DNA of 64,000 nucleotides from Myxococcus terminator_A (GTDB lineage Bacteria > Myxococcota > Myxococcia > Myxococcales > Myxococcaceae): assembly GCA_049194865.1 (NCBI GenBank), contig JBLZWL010000075.1, forward strand, positions 1 through 64,000. Reading direction: 5' to 3'. The first letter of the stretch is position 1. Every line of letters starts with the position of its first letter. The notes under the pieces are model-generated. The model saw only the letters and a list, made by a program, of their open reading frames with translations, searched no databases and had not been told where the DNA came from. Made by a program: the position numbers and the translations under genes. This document shows, one piece after another, positions 44,652-53,355 of the stretch.

Positions 44652-45530
44652 CTACTTCTTCTCGTCGCCCGCCAGGATGCGAGGCGCCGCCGCGCGGTGG
44701 AAGCCCTCGTATGGCTTCGACGCGGAGGTCTCCTCCAGGGGGAAGATCTTGGTGTTGCACGACGCGCCACCGTCAATCTTGATGACCTCGCCGGTGATGA
44801 ACGCCGCCACGTCGGTGAGCAGGAACACGATGGCGCCGCTCACCTCCGCCTCCGTGGCCAGCCGCTGCAATGGCACTTCCTTCTTCAACAGAGGGATGAG
44901 CGCCTTGACGCCTTCGTCCTGGTAGCTGTCCATACCGCTGGACGCCACCCAGCCAGGCGCAACGGCGTTGACTCGCACGCCTGTCGCCGCCCACTCCACC
45001 GCCGCCGTCTGCGTCAGGTTGAGCATGCCCATGCGCGCCGCGCCCGAGTGCCCCATCCCGGGCATCCCGCCCCACGCGTCCGCGAGCATGTTGACGATGG
45101 ACCCGCCGTGGTTGCTCATCGACTGGAGATAGACCTCGCGCGCCATCAGGAAGCCGCCCGTGAGGTTGGTGGCGACTACCGCCTCGAAGCCCTTCTTGGA
45201 GATGGCCGCGAGCGGTGACGGGAACTGCCCACCCGCGTTGTTCACCAGCCCGTGGATGCGCCCGCGCGCCGCGACGATGCGGCCCACCGTGGCCTTCACG
45301 CCCTCCTCGTCACGGATGTCCACCGTCTCCAGCGAGCACTCGCCACCGTCCTCGCGCAGCTCCGCGGCGACCTTCTCCAGCTTGTCCAGCTTGCGGCCCA
45401 CCAGGACGACGTGCGCGCCGAGCGCCGCCAGCTCGTGCGCGGTGCAGCGCCCGATTCCGCTGCCTCCTCCCGTCACGACGATGTTCTGTCCCTTGAAACA
45501 ACCCGGTGCGAATACAGAGCGGTAACCCAT
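44652..45530 (-). CDS. Short-chain dehydrogenase/reductase with His/Arg in place of Tyr/Lys
   Basis: 292 residues. The cofactor motif is VTGGGSGIGR near 19 and NNAGG near 96. At the position of the usual YxxxK pair the sequence is MGHSGAARMGML, so Tyr is replaced by His and Lys by Arg. The same SGAAR-type change is known in peroxisomal enoyl-CoA and 2,4-dienoyl-CoA reductases. In this context, beside AtuA and carboxylase genes, it may be an AtuB/AtuG-type reductase for acyclic terpenoid or branched acyl-CoA compounds. It lies 65 bp downstream of the TetR gene on the same strand. Confidence 0.8.
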   Translation of the reverse strand: MGYRSVFAPGCFKGQNIVVTGGGSGIGRCTAHELAALGAHVVLVGRKLDKLEKVAAELREDGGECSLETVDIRDEEGVKATVGRIVAARGRIHGLVNNAGGQFPSPLAAISKKGFEAVVATNLTGGFLMAREVYLQSMSNHGGSIVNMLADAWGGMPGMGHSGAARMGMLNLTQTAAVEWAATGVRVNAVAPGWVASSGMDSYQDEGVKALIPLLKKEVPLQRLATEAEVSGAIVFLLTDVAAFITGEVIKIDGGASCNTKIFPLEETSASKPYEGFHRAAAPRILAGDEKK

Positions 45531-45595
45531 GTCGTCTCCCGAAGTGGCCCGTGTGTGGCGCGAGGGCCCGTGGTGTCCGTGGTCGCCTCGCGGCG

Positions 45596-46228
45596 TCAGT
45601 CTCCCGCTTTCCGGCCCCGCCGGGAACGCAGCGCGTCCTCCAGCGTGAGCGACCAGCGGTGGAGAATCTTCTTCCTGCGCGCGCTGTCGTCCCGCAGCAG
45701 GTTGGCGAGCCCCAGGCCTCGGATGAGGTCCAGCGTCGCCTGTACCAATTCACGCGTCTCCGGCTCGCGGTCGTCGACGCCCAGGAGCGCCACCGTGAGC
45801 CGGTGGACCTCCCGCCCCACCTTCGCCTCCACGGGCAGGAGCTGCGCGCGAAGCTCCGCGTCCGCGCTCGCCGCCACCCAGAGCTGCGCCACCGCCGCGA
45901 AGAGGGGCTGGGTGTAGAAGCCCGCCAGCATGTGCAGGATGCTCTCCGTCCGCCGCGCTTCCGCGGGTTGGCGGGCCGCTCGGCGACTGAGCTCCTCCAC
46001 CTGCTGGTGTCCGACGTACTCCACCGCCGCCGCGACCAGGTCGCCTCGTGTGGGGAAGTGGTGCTGGCACGCGCCGCGAGACACGCCCGCTCGCTCGGCG
46101 ATGACCGTCATCGTGGAGCCCGACCACCCCAGCTCGGACAGGGCGCTGATGGCGGCCTCCATCAAGCGCTGCCGCGTCACTCGGCTGCGCTCCTGTTCCT
46201 GTCTGGCCGGGGGCGGTGCGTCGCTCAC
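45596..46228 (-). CDS. TetR-family regulator of the Atu-like cluster
   Basis: 210 residues from GTG at 46228. The helix-turn-helix is at about 15-62 (TRQRLMEAAISALSELGWSGSTMTVIAERAGVSRGACQHHFPTRGDLV). The ligand domain follows, with SILHMLAGFYTQPLFAAVAQLW. An upstream open frame to 46306 crosses the perfect 26-bp palindrome at 46254-46279, so the later GTG is preferred. It is divergent from AtuA and upstream of the SDR gene, which fits an AtuR-like repressor of both transcripts. Confidence 0.82.
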   Translation of the reverse strand: MSDAPPPARQEQERSRVTRQRLMEAAISALSELGWSGSTMTVIAERAGVSRGACQHHFPTRGDLVAAAVEYVGHQQVEELSRRAARQPAEARRTESILHMLAGFYTQPLFAAVAQLWVAASADAELRAQLLPVEAKVGREVHRLTVALLGVDDREPETRELVQATLDLIRGLGLANLLRDDSARRKKILHRWSLTLEDALRSRRGRKAGD

Positions 46229-46253
46229 GAAGGCAGCTTGGAAGGCACCTCTG

Positions 46254-46279
46254 AAAAAAGCAAGCGCGCTTGCTTTTTT
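46254..46279. promoter_or_regulatory. Perfect 26-bp palindromic operator in the TetR-AtuA gap
   Basis: A 26-bp perfect palindrome with the core GCAAGCGCGCTTGC and six-base A and T arms. It lies 26 bp upstream of the TetR start and 50 bp upstream of the AtuA-like start. It is symmetric and long enough for a TetR dimer pair. As the only such site in the divergent gap it probably controls both directions. Confidence 0.7.
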
Positions 46280-46328
46280 AGGAAGGCACTCCCAGACTGA
46301 CTGCATTCAGGCTGGACGTGGAGAGCGC

Positions 46329-48038
46329 ATGAGCGAGTCCCCCCTCCGTATCGGCAATGCCTCGGGCTTCTATGGAGACCGGTTCTCGGCCGTCCGGGAG
46401 ATGCTCGAAGGCGGCCAGTTGGACGTCCTCACGGGCGACTACCTGGCCGAGCTGACGATGTTGATTCTCGGCCGGGACAGGATGAAGGACCCGTCCACCG
46501 GCTACGCCAAGACGTTCCTCCGGCAGATGGAGCAGTGCCTGGGGCTCGCGTTGGACAAGAAGGTGAAGGTCGTCGTGAACGCGGGCGGGTTGAACCCGTC
46601 CGGCCTCGCGACGGCGCTGCGCGAGCTGAACGACAAGCTGGGCCTCAAGGCGCGCATCGCGCACGTGGAGGGGGATGACCTCTCCGGCAGCGCGGACGAG
46701 CTGGGCCTCGGCTCGCCCATCACCGCGAATGCGTACCTGGGCGGCTGGGGCATCGCCGAGAGCCTGCGCGCGGGCGCGGACGTCGTCGTCACCGGCCGGG
46801 TGACGGACGCCTCGCTGGTGGTCGGCCCCGCCGCCGCGCACTTCGGCTGGAAGCGGGACGACTGGGACAAGCTCGCGGGCGCCATGGTGGCGGGCCACGT
46901 CCTGGAGTGCGGCACGCAGGCGACGGGTGGCAACTACTCCTTCTTCAAGGAGCTGGATGTCCGCCGGCCCGGCTTCCCGCTGGCGGAGCTGTTCGCGGAT
47001 GGCTCGTCCGTCATCTCCAAGCACGCGGGCACGGGCGGCGCGGTGACGGTGGACACGGTGCTCGCGCAGCTCCTCTACGAAATCACCGGGGCCCGGTACG
47101 CGGGGCCTGACGCGACGGCGCGGTTCGACTCCATCACCCTGGCGGCGGACGGCAAGGACCGCGTGCGCATCTCGGGGGTGAAGGGCGAGCCGCCTCCGCC
47201 CACCGTGAAGGTCTGTCTCAACCACCTGGGTGGTTACAAGAACGAGGCGACGTTCATCCTCGTGGGGCTCGACATCGAGGAGAAGGCTGCGCTCATCCGA
47301 GGGCAGATGGAGGCGGCGCTCACGCGCAAGCCGAAGGAGACGCACTGGACGCTGGTGCGCACGGACCGCGAGGACGCCGCCACGGAGGAGCAGGCCGCGG
47401 CCTTCCTGCGTGTCGTGGTGAAGGACGCCGACCAGAAGCTGGTGGGCCGCTCCTTCAGTGGCGCCGCCGTCGAGCTGGCGTTGGGCACCTATCCTGGCTT
47501 CACCATGACGGCGCCGCCGTCGGATGGCGCGCCTTACGGTGTCTACACACCGGCCTATGTCGACGCGAAGCGCGTGGAGCACGTCGCGGTGCTGCCGGAT
47601 GGCGCGCGCACGGTCATCCCGCCTACGGAGCAGTCCCTGAAGCTGGAGCCGGTCGGGACGCCCGCGTTGCCGGAGGCGCCGCCTTCGGGTCCCACTCGGC
47701 GGGCGCCGCTGGGGCGCATCGTCGCGGCGCGCAGTGGTGACAAGGGTGGCACGGCGAACATCGGCGTGTGGGCGCGGACGGACGCGGCCTGGCGCTGGCT
47801 GGCGCACTTCCTCACGGCGGAGAAGCTGCGCGAGCTGCTGCCTGAGACGGCGGCCTTCGCGATTGAACGGCACGACTTCCCCCAGCTCCGAGGGGTGAAC
47901 TTCGTGGTCGACGGGATTCTGGGCGAGGGCGTGTCGTCATCGACGCGCTTCGACCCGCAGGGCAAGGCGCTGGGGGAGTGGCTTCGCTCGCGCCATGTGG
48001 ACATCCCCGAGTCGCTGCTTCGTGAAGGAGAGGGTTGA
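46329..48038 (+). CDS. AtuA-like acyclic terpene utilization protein
   Basis: 569 residues. The large DUF1446 domain starts IGNASGFYGDRFSAVREML and has LTGDYLAELTMLILGRD, VVNAGGLNPSGLA, and VVTGRVTDASLVVGPAAAHFGW. A C-terminal AtuA-like domain of about 100 residues starts GRIVAARSGDKGGTANIGVWAR. AtuA is required for growth of Pseudomonas on citronellol or geraniol, but its reaction is not established. Here it heads a three-gene run with the carboxylase subunits (5 and 14 bp gaps), divergent from TetR. GGAGA lies 5 bp before ATG. Confidence 0.85.
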   Translation: MSESPLRIGNASGFYGDRFSAVREMLEGGQLDVLTGDYLAELTMLILGRDRMKDPSTGYAKTFLRQMEQCLGLALDKKVKVVVNAGGLNPSGLATALRELNDKLGLKARIAHVEGDDLSGSADELGLGSPITANAYLGGWGIAESLRAGADVVVTGRVTDASLVVGPAAAHFGWKRDDWDKLAGAMVAGHVLECGTQATGGNYSFFKELDVRRPGFPLAELFADGSSVISKHAGTGGAVTVDTVLAQLLYEITGARYAGPDATARFDSITLAADGKDRVRISGVKGEPPPPTVKVCLNHLGGYKNEATFILVGLDIEEKAALIRGQMEAALTRKPKETHWTLVRTDREDAATEEQAAAFLRVVVKDADQKLVGRSFSGAAVELALGTYPGFTMTAPPSDGAPYGVYTPAYVDAKRVEHVAVLPDGARTVIPPTEQSLKLEPVGTPALPEAPPSGPTRRAPLGRIVAARSGDKGGTANIGVWARTDAAWRWLAHFLTAEKLRELLPETAAFAIERHDFPQLRGVNFVVDGILGEGVSSSTRFDPQGKALGEWLRSRHVDIPESLLREGEG

Positions 48039-48043
48039 GACCG

Positions 48044-49660
48044 ATGCCAAGAATCACATCGCGGGTGAACACGGGCTCGGAGTCGTTCCAGGCACAGCGC
48101 GCGGACATGCTGGCGCGCCTCGCGGAGCTGCGGGGCGTGGAGGCGAAGGTCCGCGCCACCGAGAACAAGGCGACCGAGAAGTTCCACAAGCGTGGCCAGC
48201 TGCTCCCCCGCGAGCGGCTGATGATGTTGTTGGACCGGGGCTCGCCCTTCCTGGAGCTGTCCACGCTGTGCGGGTACGGCTACCACGACGACAGTGACGG
48301 CTCGCTGGCGGGCGGCAACAGCATCGCGGGCATCGGCTACGTGTCCGGCGTGCGCTGCTTCGTCTTCGTCAACAACTCCGCCATCAAGGGCGGCACCGCG
48401 TCGCCCTGGGGCGTGCAGAAGGCGCTGCGCGGACAGGCCATCGCGCTCCAGAACAAGCTGCCCATGGTGTCGCTGGTGGAGAGCGGCGGCGCCAATCTCA
48501 TGTACCAGCAGGAGATCTTCATCCCGGGCGGGGAGACCTTCTACAACCAGGCGCGGATGTCGGCCGCGGGCATCCCGCAAATCACCGTGGTCCACGGCTC
48601 GAGCACGGCGGGTGGCGCGTACCTGCCCGGCCTGTCCGACTACGTGGTGATGGTGAAGAAGAAGGCGAAGGTGTTCCTCGCGGGTCCGCCGCTGCTCAAG
48701 GCGGCGACGGGAGAGGTGGCCACGGACGAGGAGCTGGGCGGCGCGGAGATGCACGCCACCGTCGCGGGCACCGCGGACTACCTGGCCGAGAACGACGCCG
48801 ACGCCATCCGCATGGCGCGCGAAATCGTGTCCAAGCTCGGCTGGAACGAGCGACTGGCAGCGCGGGCACCCACGCTCTACGAGGAGCCGCGCTACTCGCC
48901 GGACGAGCTGTGTGGCGCAATCCCCGCGGACTACCGCAAGCCCTACGACTGCCGCGAAATCATCGCGCGCTTCGTGGACGGCTCCGACTTCACGGGCTTC
49001 AAGGACGCCTACGACACGCACACCGTCTGCGGGTGGGCCAACCTCTTCGGCGCGCCCATCGGCATCATCGGCAACAACGGCCCCATCAGTCCGAAGGGCG
49101 CGACGAAGGCGGCGCAGTTCATCCAGCTCTGCTGTCAGTCGGGCACGCCCATCGTCTACCTCCAGAACACCACGGGCTACCTGGTGGGGACGCAGCCGGA
49201 GCAGGGCGGCATCGTCAAGCACGGCTCGAAGATGATTCAGGCGGTGGCGAACGCCACGGTGCCGCAGGTGACGCTGCTGGTGGGTGGCTCGTTTGGCGCG
49301 GGCAACTATGGAATGTGCGGCAGGCCGTTCCATCCGCGCTTCATCTTCGCGTGGCCCAACGCGCGCACGGCCGTCATGGGCGGTGAGCAGGCGGCGAAGG
49401 TGATGTCGATTGTCTTCGGCGAGAAGCTCGCGCGCGACGGTGAGACGGTGGACGAGGAGGCCATCCGCGCCTTCACCCAGCCCATCGTCGACCAGTTCGA
49501 CAAGGAGTCGCACCCCTTCAACGCCTCGGCGCGGTTGTTCGACGACGGCATCATCGACCCGCGCGACACGCGACGGGTGCTCGGGTTCGTCCTGTCCATC
49601 TGCCGCGAGGCGGGTCGACGCGAGGTCAATCCCAACAGCTTCGGAGTCGCACGCCTGTGA
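48044..49660 (+). CDS. Acyl-CoA carboxylase beta subunit (geranyl/methylcrotonyl-type)
   Basis: 538 residues of the carboxyltransferase family. SGGANLMYQQEIF near 150 and the two crotonase-like halves are present (GSSTAGGAYLPGLSDYVVMV near 188; GGSFGAGNYGMCGRPFHPRF near 415, then AWPNARTAVMGGEQAA). The GMCGRPFHPRF-AWPNA pattern is typical of methylcrotonyl/geranyl-CoA carboxylases rather than propionyl-CoA ones. With the downstream biotin subunit it should carboxylate the gamma carbon of a branched enoyl-CoA. AtuC is the closest role given the AtuA gene; LiuB (leucine) cannot be excluded. Confidence 0.85.
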   Translation: MPRITSRVNTGSESFQAQRADMLARLAELRGVEAKVRATENKATEKFHKRGQLLPRERLMMLLDRGSPFLELSTLCGYGYHDDSDGSLAGGNSIAGIGYVSGVRCFVFVNNSAIKGGTASPWGVQKALRGQAIALQNKLPMVSLVESGGANLMYQQEIFIPGGETFYNQARMSAAGIPQITVVHGSSTAGGAYLPGLSDYVVMVKKKAKVFLAGPPLLKAATGEVATDEELGGAEMHATVAGTADYLAENDADAIRMAREIVSKLGWNERLAARAPTLYEEPRYSPDELCGAIPADYRKPYDCREIIARFVDGSDFTGFKDAYDTHTVCGWANLFGAPIGIIGNNGPISPKGATKAAQFIQLCCQSGTPIVYLQNTTGYLVGTQPEQGGIVKHGSKMIQAVANATVPQVTLLVGGSFGAGNYGMCGRPFHPRFIFAWPNARTAVMGGEQAAKVMSIVFGEKLARDGETVDEEAIRAFTQPIVDQFDKESHPFNASARLFDDGIIDPRDTRRVLGFVLSICREAGRREVNPNSFGVARL

Positions 49661-49674
49661 GAGGAGCGAACGGG

Positions 49675-51684
49675 ATGGAGCGTTTCAGCAAGGTCCTCAT
49701 CGCGAACCGGGGTGAGATTGCCGTGCGGGTGATTCGCACGTGCAAGCGGTTGGGCTATCGGACGGTGGCGGTGTTCTCCGAGGCGGACCGGGGCGCGCCC
49801 CATGTGCTCGCGGCGGACGAGGCGGTGCCGATTGGAGCGTCGCCCGCGAAGGAGTCCTACCTCGTCATCGACAAGCTCATCGGCGCGGCGAAGGCGTCGG
49901 GGGCCCAGGCGATTCATCCGGGCTACGGTTTCCTCTCGGAGAACGCGGCCTTCTCGCGCGCGTGCAAGGATGCGGGGCTTGTCTTCATCGGCCCGGACGC
50001 CGAGGCCATCACCCTGATGGGCAACAAGCGTCAGGCGAAGCTGCGGATGATTGCCGCCGGTGTGCCGTGCATTCCCGGCTACGAGGCCTCGGACGCGGAC
50101 GACGAGGCGCTGGCGGTGGAGGGCGAGCGCATCGGCTTCCCGCTGATGGTGAAGGCGGCGGCCGGTGGTGGTGGACGCGGCATGCGACTGGTGCACGAGG
50201 CGTCGCAGCTCCGCGCCGCGCTGCGTGGCGCGCGCTCGGAGTCCACCAATGCCTTCGGCAGCGGCGAGCTCATCCTGGAGCGGGCGGTCATCAACGCGCG
50301 GCACGTGGAGATTCAGGTCTTCGCCGATGAGCACGGCAACGTCGTGCACCTGGGTGAGCGCGACTGCTCGGTGCAGCGGCGTCACCAGAAGATTGTCGAG
50401 GAGAGCCCGTCCCCCGCCGTCAGCGCGGAGCTGCGCGAGCGGATGGGACAGGTGGCCGTCACCGCGGCCAAGGCGATTGCCTACAAGGGCGCGGGCACCA
50501 TCGAGTTCCTCCTCGCGCCGAGCGGCGAGTTCTACTTCATGGAGATGAATACCCGTCTCCAGGTGGAGCACCCCGTCACGGAGGAGATTACCGGCCTGGA
50601 CCTGGTGGAGTGGCAGCTCCGCGTGGCGTCGGGCGAAGTGCTGCCGCGCGCGCAGCGGGACATCACCTGGACGGGGCACGCCATCGAGGTGCGCCTGTGC
50701 GCGGAGGACCCGGCGAACCAGTACGCACCTCAGGCGGGTCGGCTGCTGACGTGGCGGCTGCCATCGCGCGAGGGCGTGCGAATCGACCATGGCGTGCGCG
50801 AGGGGCAGGACATCCCGCCCTTCTATGACTCCATGCAGGCGAAGGTGATTGCGTACGGCTCCGACCGGGAGCAGGCGCGGCGGCGACTGGTGGAGGCGCT
50901 GCACGAGCTCACCGTGTTCGGCGTCACCACGAACAAGGCTCTGCTGCTCCACGTGCTGGAGGACGGCACGTTCCGCTCTGGGGTCTACGACACGGGCTTC
51001 ATCGGCAAGCACGCGGACAGCGCGACGCTGGAGCGGTTGTACGAGACGAGCCCTCGTGAGCGGGCGCTGGCGGCGACGGCCCTCTTCCACGACGAGGCGC
51101 AGGTCCTCGCGAGGCGGAGTGGGCTGGACGGCTCGCTGGTGAACTGGAACACGGCGCACACGCATCCGGTGGCGATGACGCTGGAGGACCGGAACGGTGA
51201 GTCGAAGGTCTCGGTGCGGCCGGTGTCCCCGGAGCGGTACGAGGTGAGCGCGGGTGGCGAGCCGCTCGAGGTCGGCGTGTTGGCGCTGGCGGACAGCGTG
51301 TTCGACTACTCCGTCTCCGGGGCGAGAGGCCGAGCGCGGTACCTCCGCAGCGGAGACTCGCTCTGGCTGGACCTGGGCGTCGGGGCACGCCACCTCACGG
51401 ACGTGACGTTCCGTCCGCCGAAGTCGACGGAGGGGGCGGGCACGGGACGACTGCTCGCGCCGATGGATGGACGCATCCTGCGCGTGGATGCGAAGCCGGG
51501 TGACGCGGTGAAGCCGGGTGACGTCCTCCTCGTGCTGGAGGCGATGAAGATGGAGTTCCAGCTCGTGGCGGACATCCCTGGCGTCGTCGAGGCGGTGAAT
51601 GCCTCGGCGGGCGGACAGGTTTCAGCGAAGCAGCTGCTCGTGGTGCTCACGCCGGAGGCGAAGCCGAAGGAGCCGCCGGCCTGA
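49675..51684 (+). CDS. Acyl-CoA carboxylase alpha subunit (biotin carboxylase/biotin carrier)
   Basis: 669 residues. The biotin carboxylase domain starts SKVLIANRGEIAVRVIRTCK and has ATP-grasp motifs (KAAAGGGGRGMRLV near 163, EMNTRLQVEHPVTE near 289). The C-terminal biotin-carrier domain has the EAMKM motif near 628, where the Lys is biotinylated. GAGGAG lies 8 bp before ATG. The gene follows the beta subunit by 14 bp. Together they form the alpha/beta carboxylase of an Atu- or Liu-like pathway. No acyl-CoA dehydrogenase or hydratase is within the cluster. Confidence 0.9.
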   Translation: MERFSKVLIANRGEIAVRVIRTCKRLGYRTVAVFSEADRGAPHVLAADEAVPIGASPAKESYLVIDKLIGAAKASGAQAIHPGYGFLSENAAFSRACKDAGLVFIGPDAEAITLMGNKRQAKLRMIAAGVPCIPGYEASDADDEALAVEGERIGFPLMVKAAAGGGGRGMRLVHEASQLRAALRGARSESTNAFGSGELILERAVINARHVEIQVFADEHGNVVHLGERDCSVQRRHQKIVEESPSPAVSAELRERMGQVAVTAAKAIAYKGAGTIEFLLAPSGEFYFMEMNTRLQVEHPVTEEITGLDLVEWQLRVASGEVLPRAQRDITWTGHAIEVRLCAEDPANQYAPQAGRLLTWRLPSREGVRIDHGVREGQDIPPFYDSMQAKVIAYGSDREQARRRLVEALHELTVFGVTTNKALLLHVLEDGTFRSGVYDTGFIGKHADSATLERLYETSPRERALAATALFHDEAQVLARRSGLDGSLVNWNTAHTHPVAMTLEDRNGESKVSVRPVSPERYEVSAGGEPLEVGVLALADSVFDYSVSGARGRARYLRSGDSLWLDLGVGARHLTDVTFRPPKSTEGAGTGRLLAPMDGRILRVDAKPGDAVKPGDVLLVLEAMKMEFQLVADIPGVVEAVNASAGGQVSAKQLLVVLTPEAKPKEPPA

Positions 51685-51812
51685 GCCGCGTGACAGTGCG
51701 GACGAATCGAACCCCGGATGTCCGTTGTCCTGGAGTGCGAGGGGAATGTCAGTGACGGGGCTCCCACCTGTGTGGGTGCTCCGCCGCTGGAGCCCTTGCC
51801 CATCCCCTCGAT

Positions 51813-53036
51813 TCAGTGGTGGTGGACCTGTCTGTCGTCGCCGGGCTGAGCGCGCTGTCGACTCAGGCCAAGCACGGCGAGGCCGATGAGGCACAGGGCG
51901 GCGCCGGAGGCACACACGCCGGCCCAGCCGAAGTGGGTCCATGCGGTGGTTCCCAGCCAGGAGCCACCCGCGCCGCCCGCGAAGTACGTCACCATGTAGA
52001 GGGTGTTGAGGCGGCTGCGTGCCTCCGGGCGCAGAGCGTAGACGCGCGTCTGGTTGGAGATGTGGTTGCCCTGGGCGCCCAGGTCGAGCAGCACCACGCC
52101 CAGGGCGATGCCCCACAGCCAGCGTCCGAGCGGCCACATCAACAGGAAGGACAGGAGCAGCACGCCGATGGCGAGCATGTTGATGCGCCGGCCTCCGTGC
52201 GAGTCCGCGTAGCGGCCCACGAGGGGCGCAATCATCGCGCCCACGACGCCGACGACACCGAAGAGGCCGGCGACCTGGGGGCCGTAGTGCTCGGGGAGGC
52301 TCTGGAGGTACAGGGCCAGCGTGGACCAGAAGACGCTGAAGGCGCCGAAGGTGAGCGCTCCGAGCACGGAGTGAAGGCGCAGGATGGGCTCGGTGCGTGC
52401 GAGGTGGACCAGTGAGCGCATCAGCTCCGGGTAGGGCATGGCGGCCACGGCCGGCTGCGAGGGCAGGGTGAAGCGCAGCACCAGCGCGAGCAGGAGCATC
52501 AACCCGGCGGCCATCCAGAACATGGAGCGCCAGCCCAGGTGCGTGCCCACGAAGCCGGCGGCGGTGCGTGACAGGAGGATGCCGATGAGCAGGCCGCTCA
52601 TGACGGTCCCCACGACACGTCCACGCTGGGCGGCGGGAGCCAGGTGCGCGGCGAAGGGCACGAGGAGCTGGGGGACGATGGTGGTGGCGCCCACGATGAA
52701 GCTGGCGACGACGAGCCATGGAAGGGTGGGAGCGAGCGCGATGCCGACGAGAGAGAGGCTCACCAGCGCGGACATGGTGACGATGACGCGCCGTCGCTCC
52801 AGGCTGTCGCCGAGCGGGACGATGAGCAGCATGCCCGCCGCGTAGCCGACCTGGGTCAGCGTGGGCACGAGGCCGAGCGAGCTGCCCGAGGCGTTCAGCT
52901 CCCGGCCGATGTCCCCGAGCAGGGGCTGGTTGTAATAGAGGTTCGCGGCGGTGGCGCCGGAGGCGGCGGCCATGAGCCCCACCAGGCCTGTGCTGAGCGT
53001 GGCGTGAGCTGGTTCCGAAGAGGCGGGTGTCGACAT
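51813..53036 (-). CDS. MFS transporter, drug-efflux-like
   Basis: 407 residues with about twelve hydrophobic segments. The start LVGLMAAASGATAANLYYNQPLLGDIGREL and the loop PLGDSLERRRVIV (a motif A variant) are typical of the YnfM-like or arabinose-efflux-like MFS group. It is convergent with the carboxylase alpha gene. The substrate is not predictable; proximity to the Atu-like genes does not prove a link, as it lies on the opposite strand. Confidence 0.85.
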   Translation of the reverse strand: MSTPASSEPAHATLSTGLVGLMAAASGATAANLYYNQPLLGDIGRELNASGSSLGLVPTLTQVGYAAGMLLIVPLGDSLERRRVIVTMSALVSLSLVGIALAPTLPWLVVASFIVGATTIVPQLLVPFAAHLAPAAQRGRVVGTVMSGLLIGILLSRTAAGFVGTHLGWRSMFWMAAGLMLLLALVLRFTLPSQPAVAAMPYPELMRSLVHLARTEPILRLHSVLGALTFGAFSVFWSTLALYLQSLPEHYGPQVAGLFGVVGVVGAMIAPLVGRYADSHGGRRINMLAIGVLLLSFLLMWPLGRWLWGIALGVVLLDLGAQGNHISNQTRVYALRPEARSRLNTLYMVTYFAGGAGGSWLGTTAWTHFGWAGVCASGAALCLIGLAVLGLSRQRAQPGDDRQVHHH

Positions 53037-53071
53037 GGGAGGCGCGGCGCACTCTCTGCCTGGAGAGCGGT

Positions 53072-53197
53072 CAGGTCCAGTGGCACATGAGGCGTGTCAC
53101 GCCTGCTTGCCAGGGGGCGCGAAGGGCGTCGTGCGTGTGGTGGGGACCATGAGTGCGAGCAGGTCCCGTGACACGTGAGGTTTGTCGCGCCTGCTTG
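53072..53197. repeat. Two imperfect 38-bp direct repeats in an intergenic gap
   Basis: The 319-bp gap between the MFS and oxygenase genes holds two copies, at 53072-53109 and 53160-53197, of a sequence beginning CAGGTCC and ending GCCTGCTTG. They match at 32 of 38 positions by my count and are 88 bp apart, start to start. No gene fits this gap. They could be duplicated regulatory sites for the oxygenase gene or a small repeat family. Confidence 0.55.
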
Positions 53198-53355
53198 TGG
53201 GTGAACATGGGGTGAGTGGGAGCACCGCGTGCACGGGTGGGTGGGCGAGGGTGGAGTAACGCCGAGCCCGGGAGTGCGCAGGGCTTCTCGTGCGGGGGCG
53301 GGAGCCGCGTGTGAGGTGGGGCACCCCATGTGCGGCTCGGTGTAGGCTTCCGGGC

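Noticed and set aside
46229..46306. Upstream extension of the TetR gene to ATG 46306
   Set aside because: The extra 26 codons cross the perfect palindromic operator and are not TetR-like; GTG 46228 is a better start.
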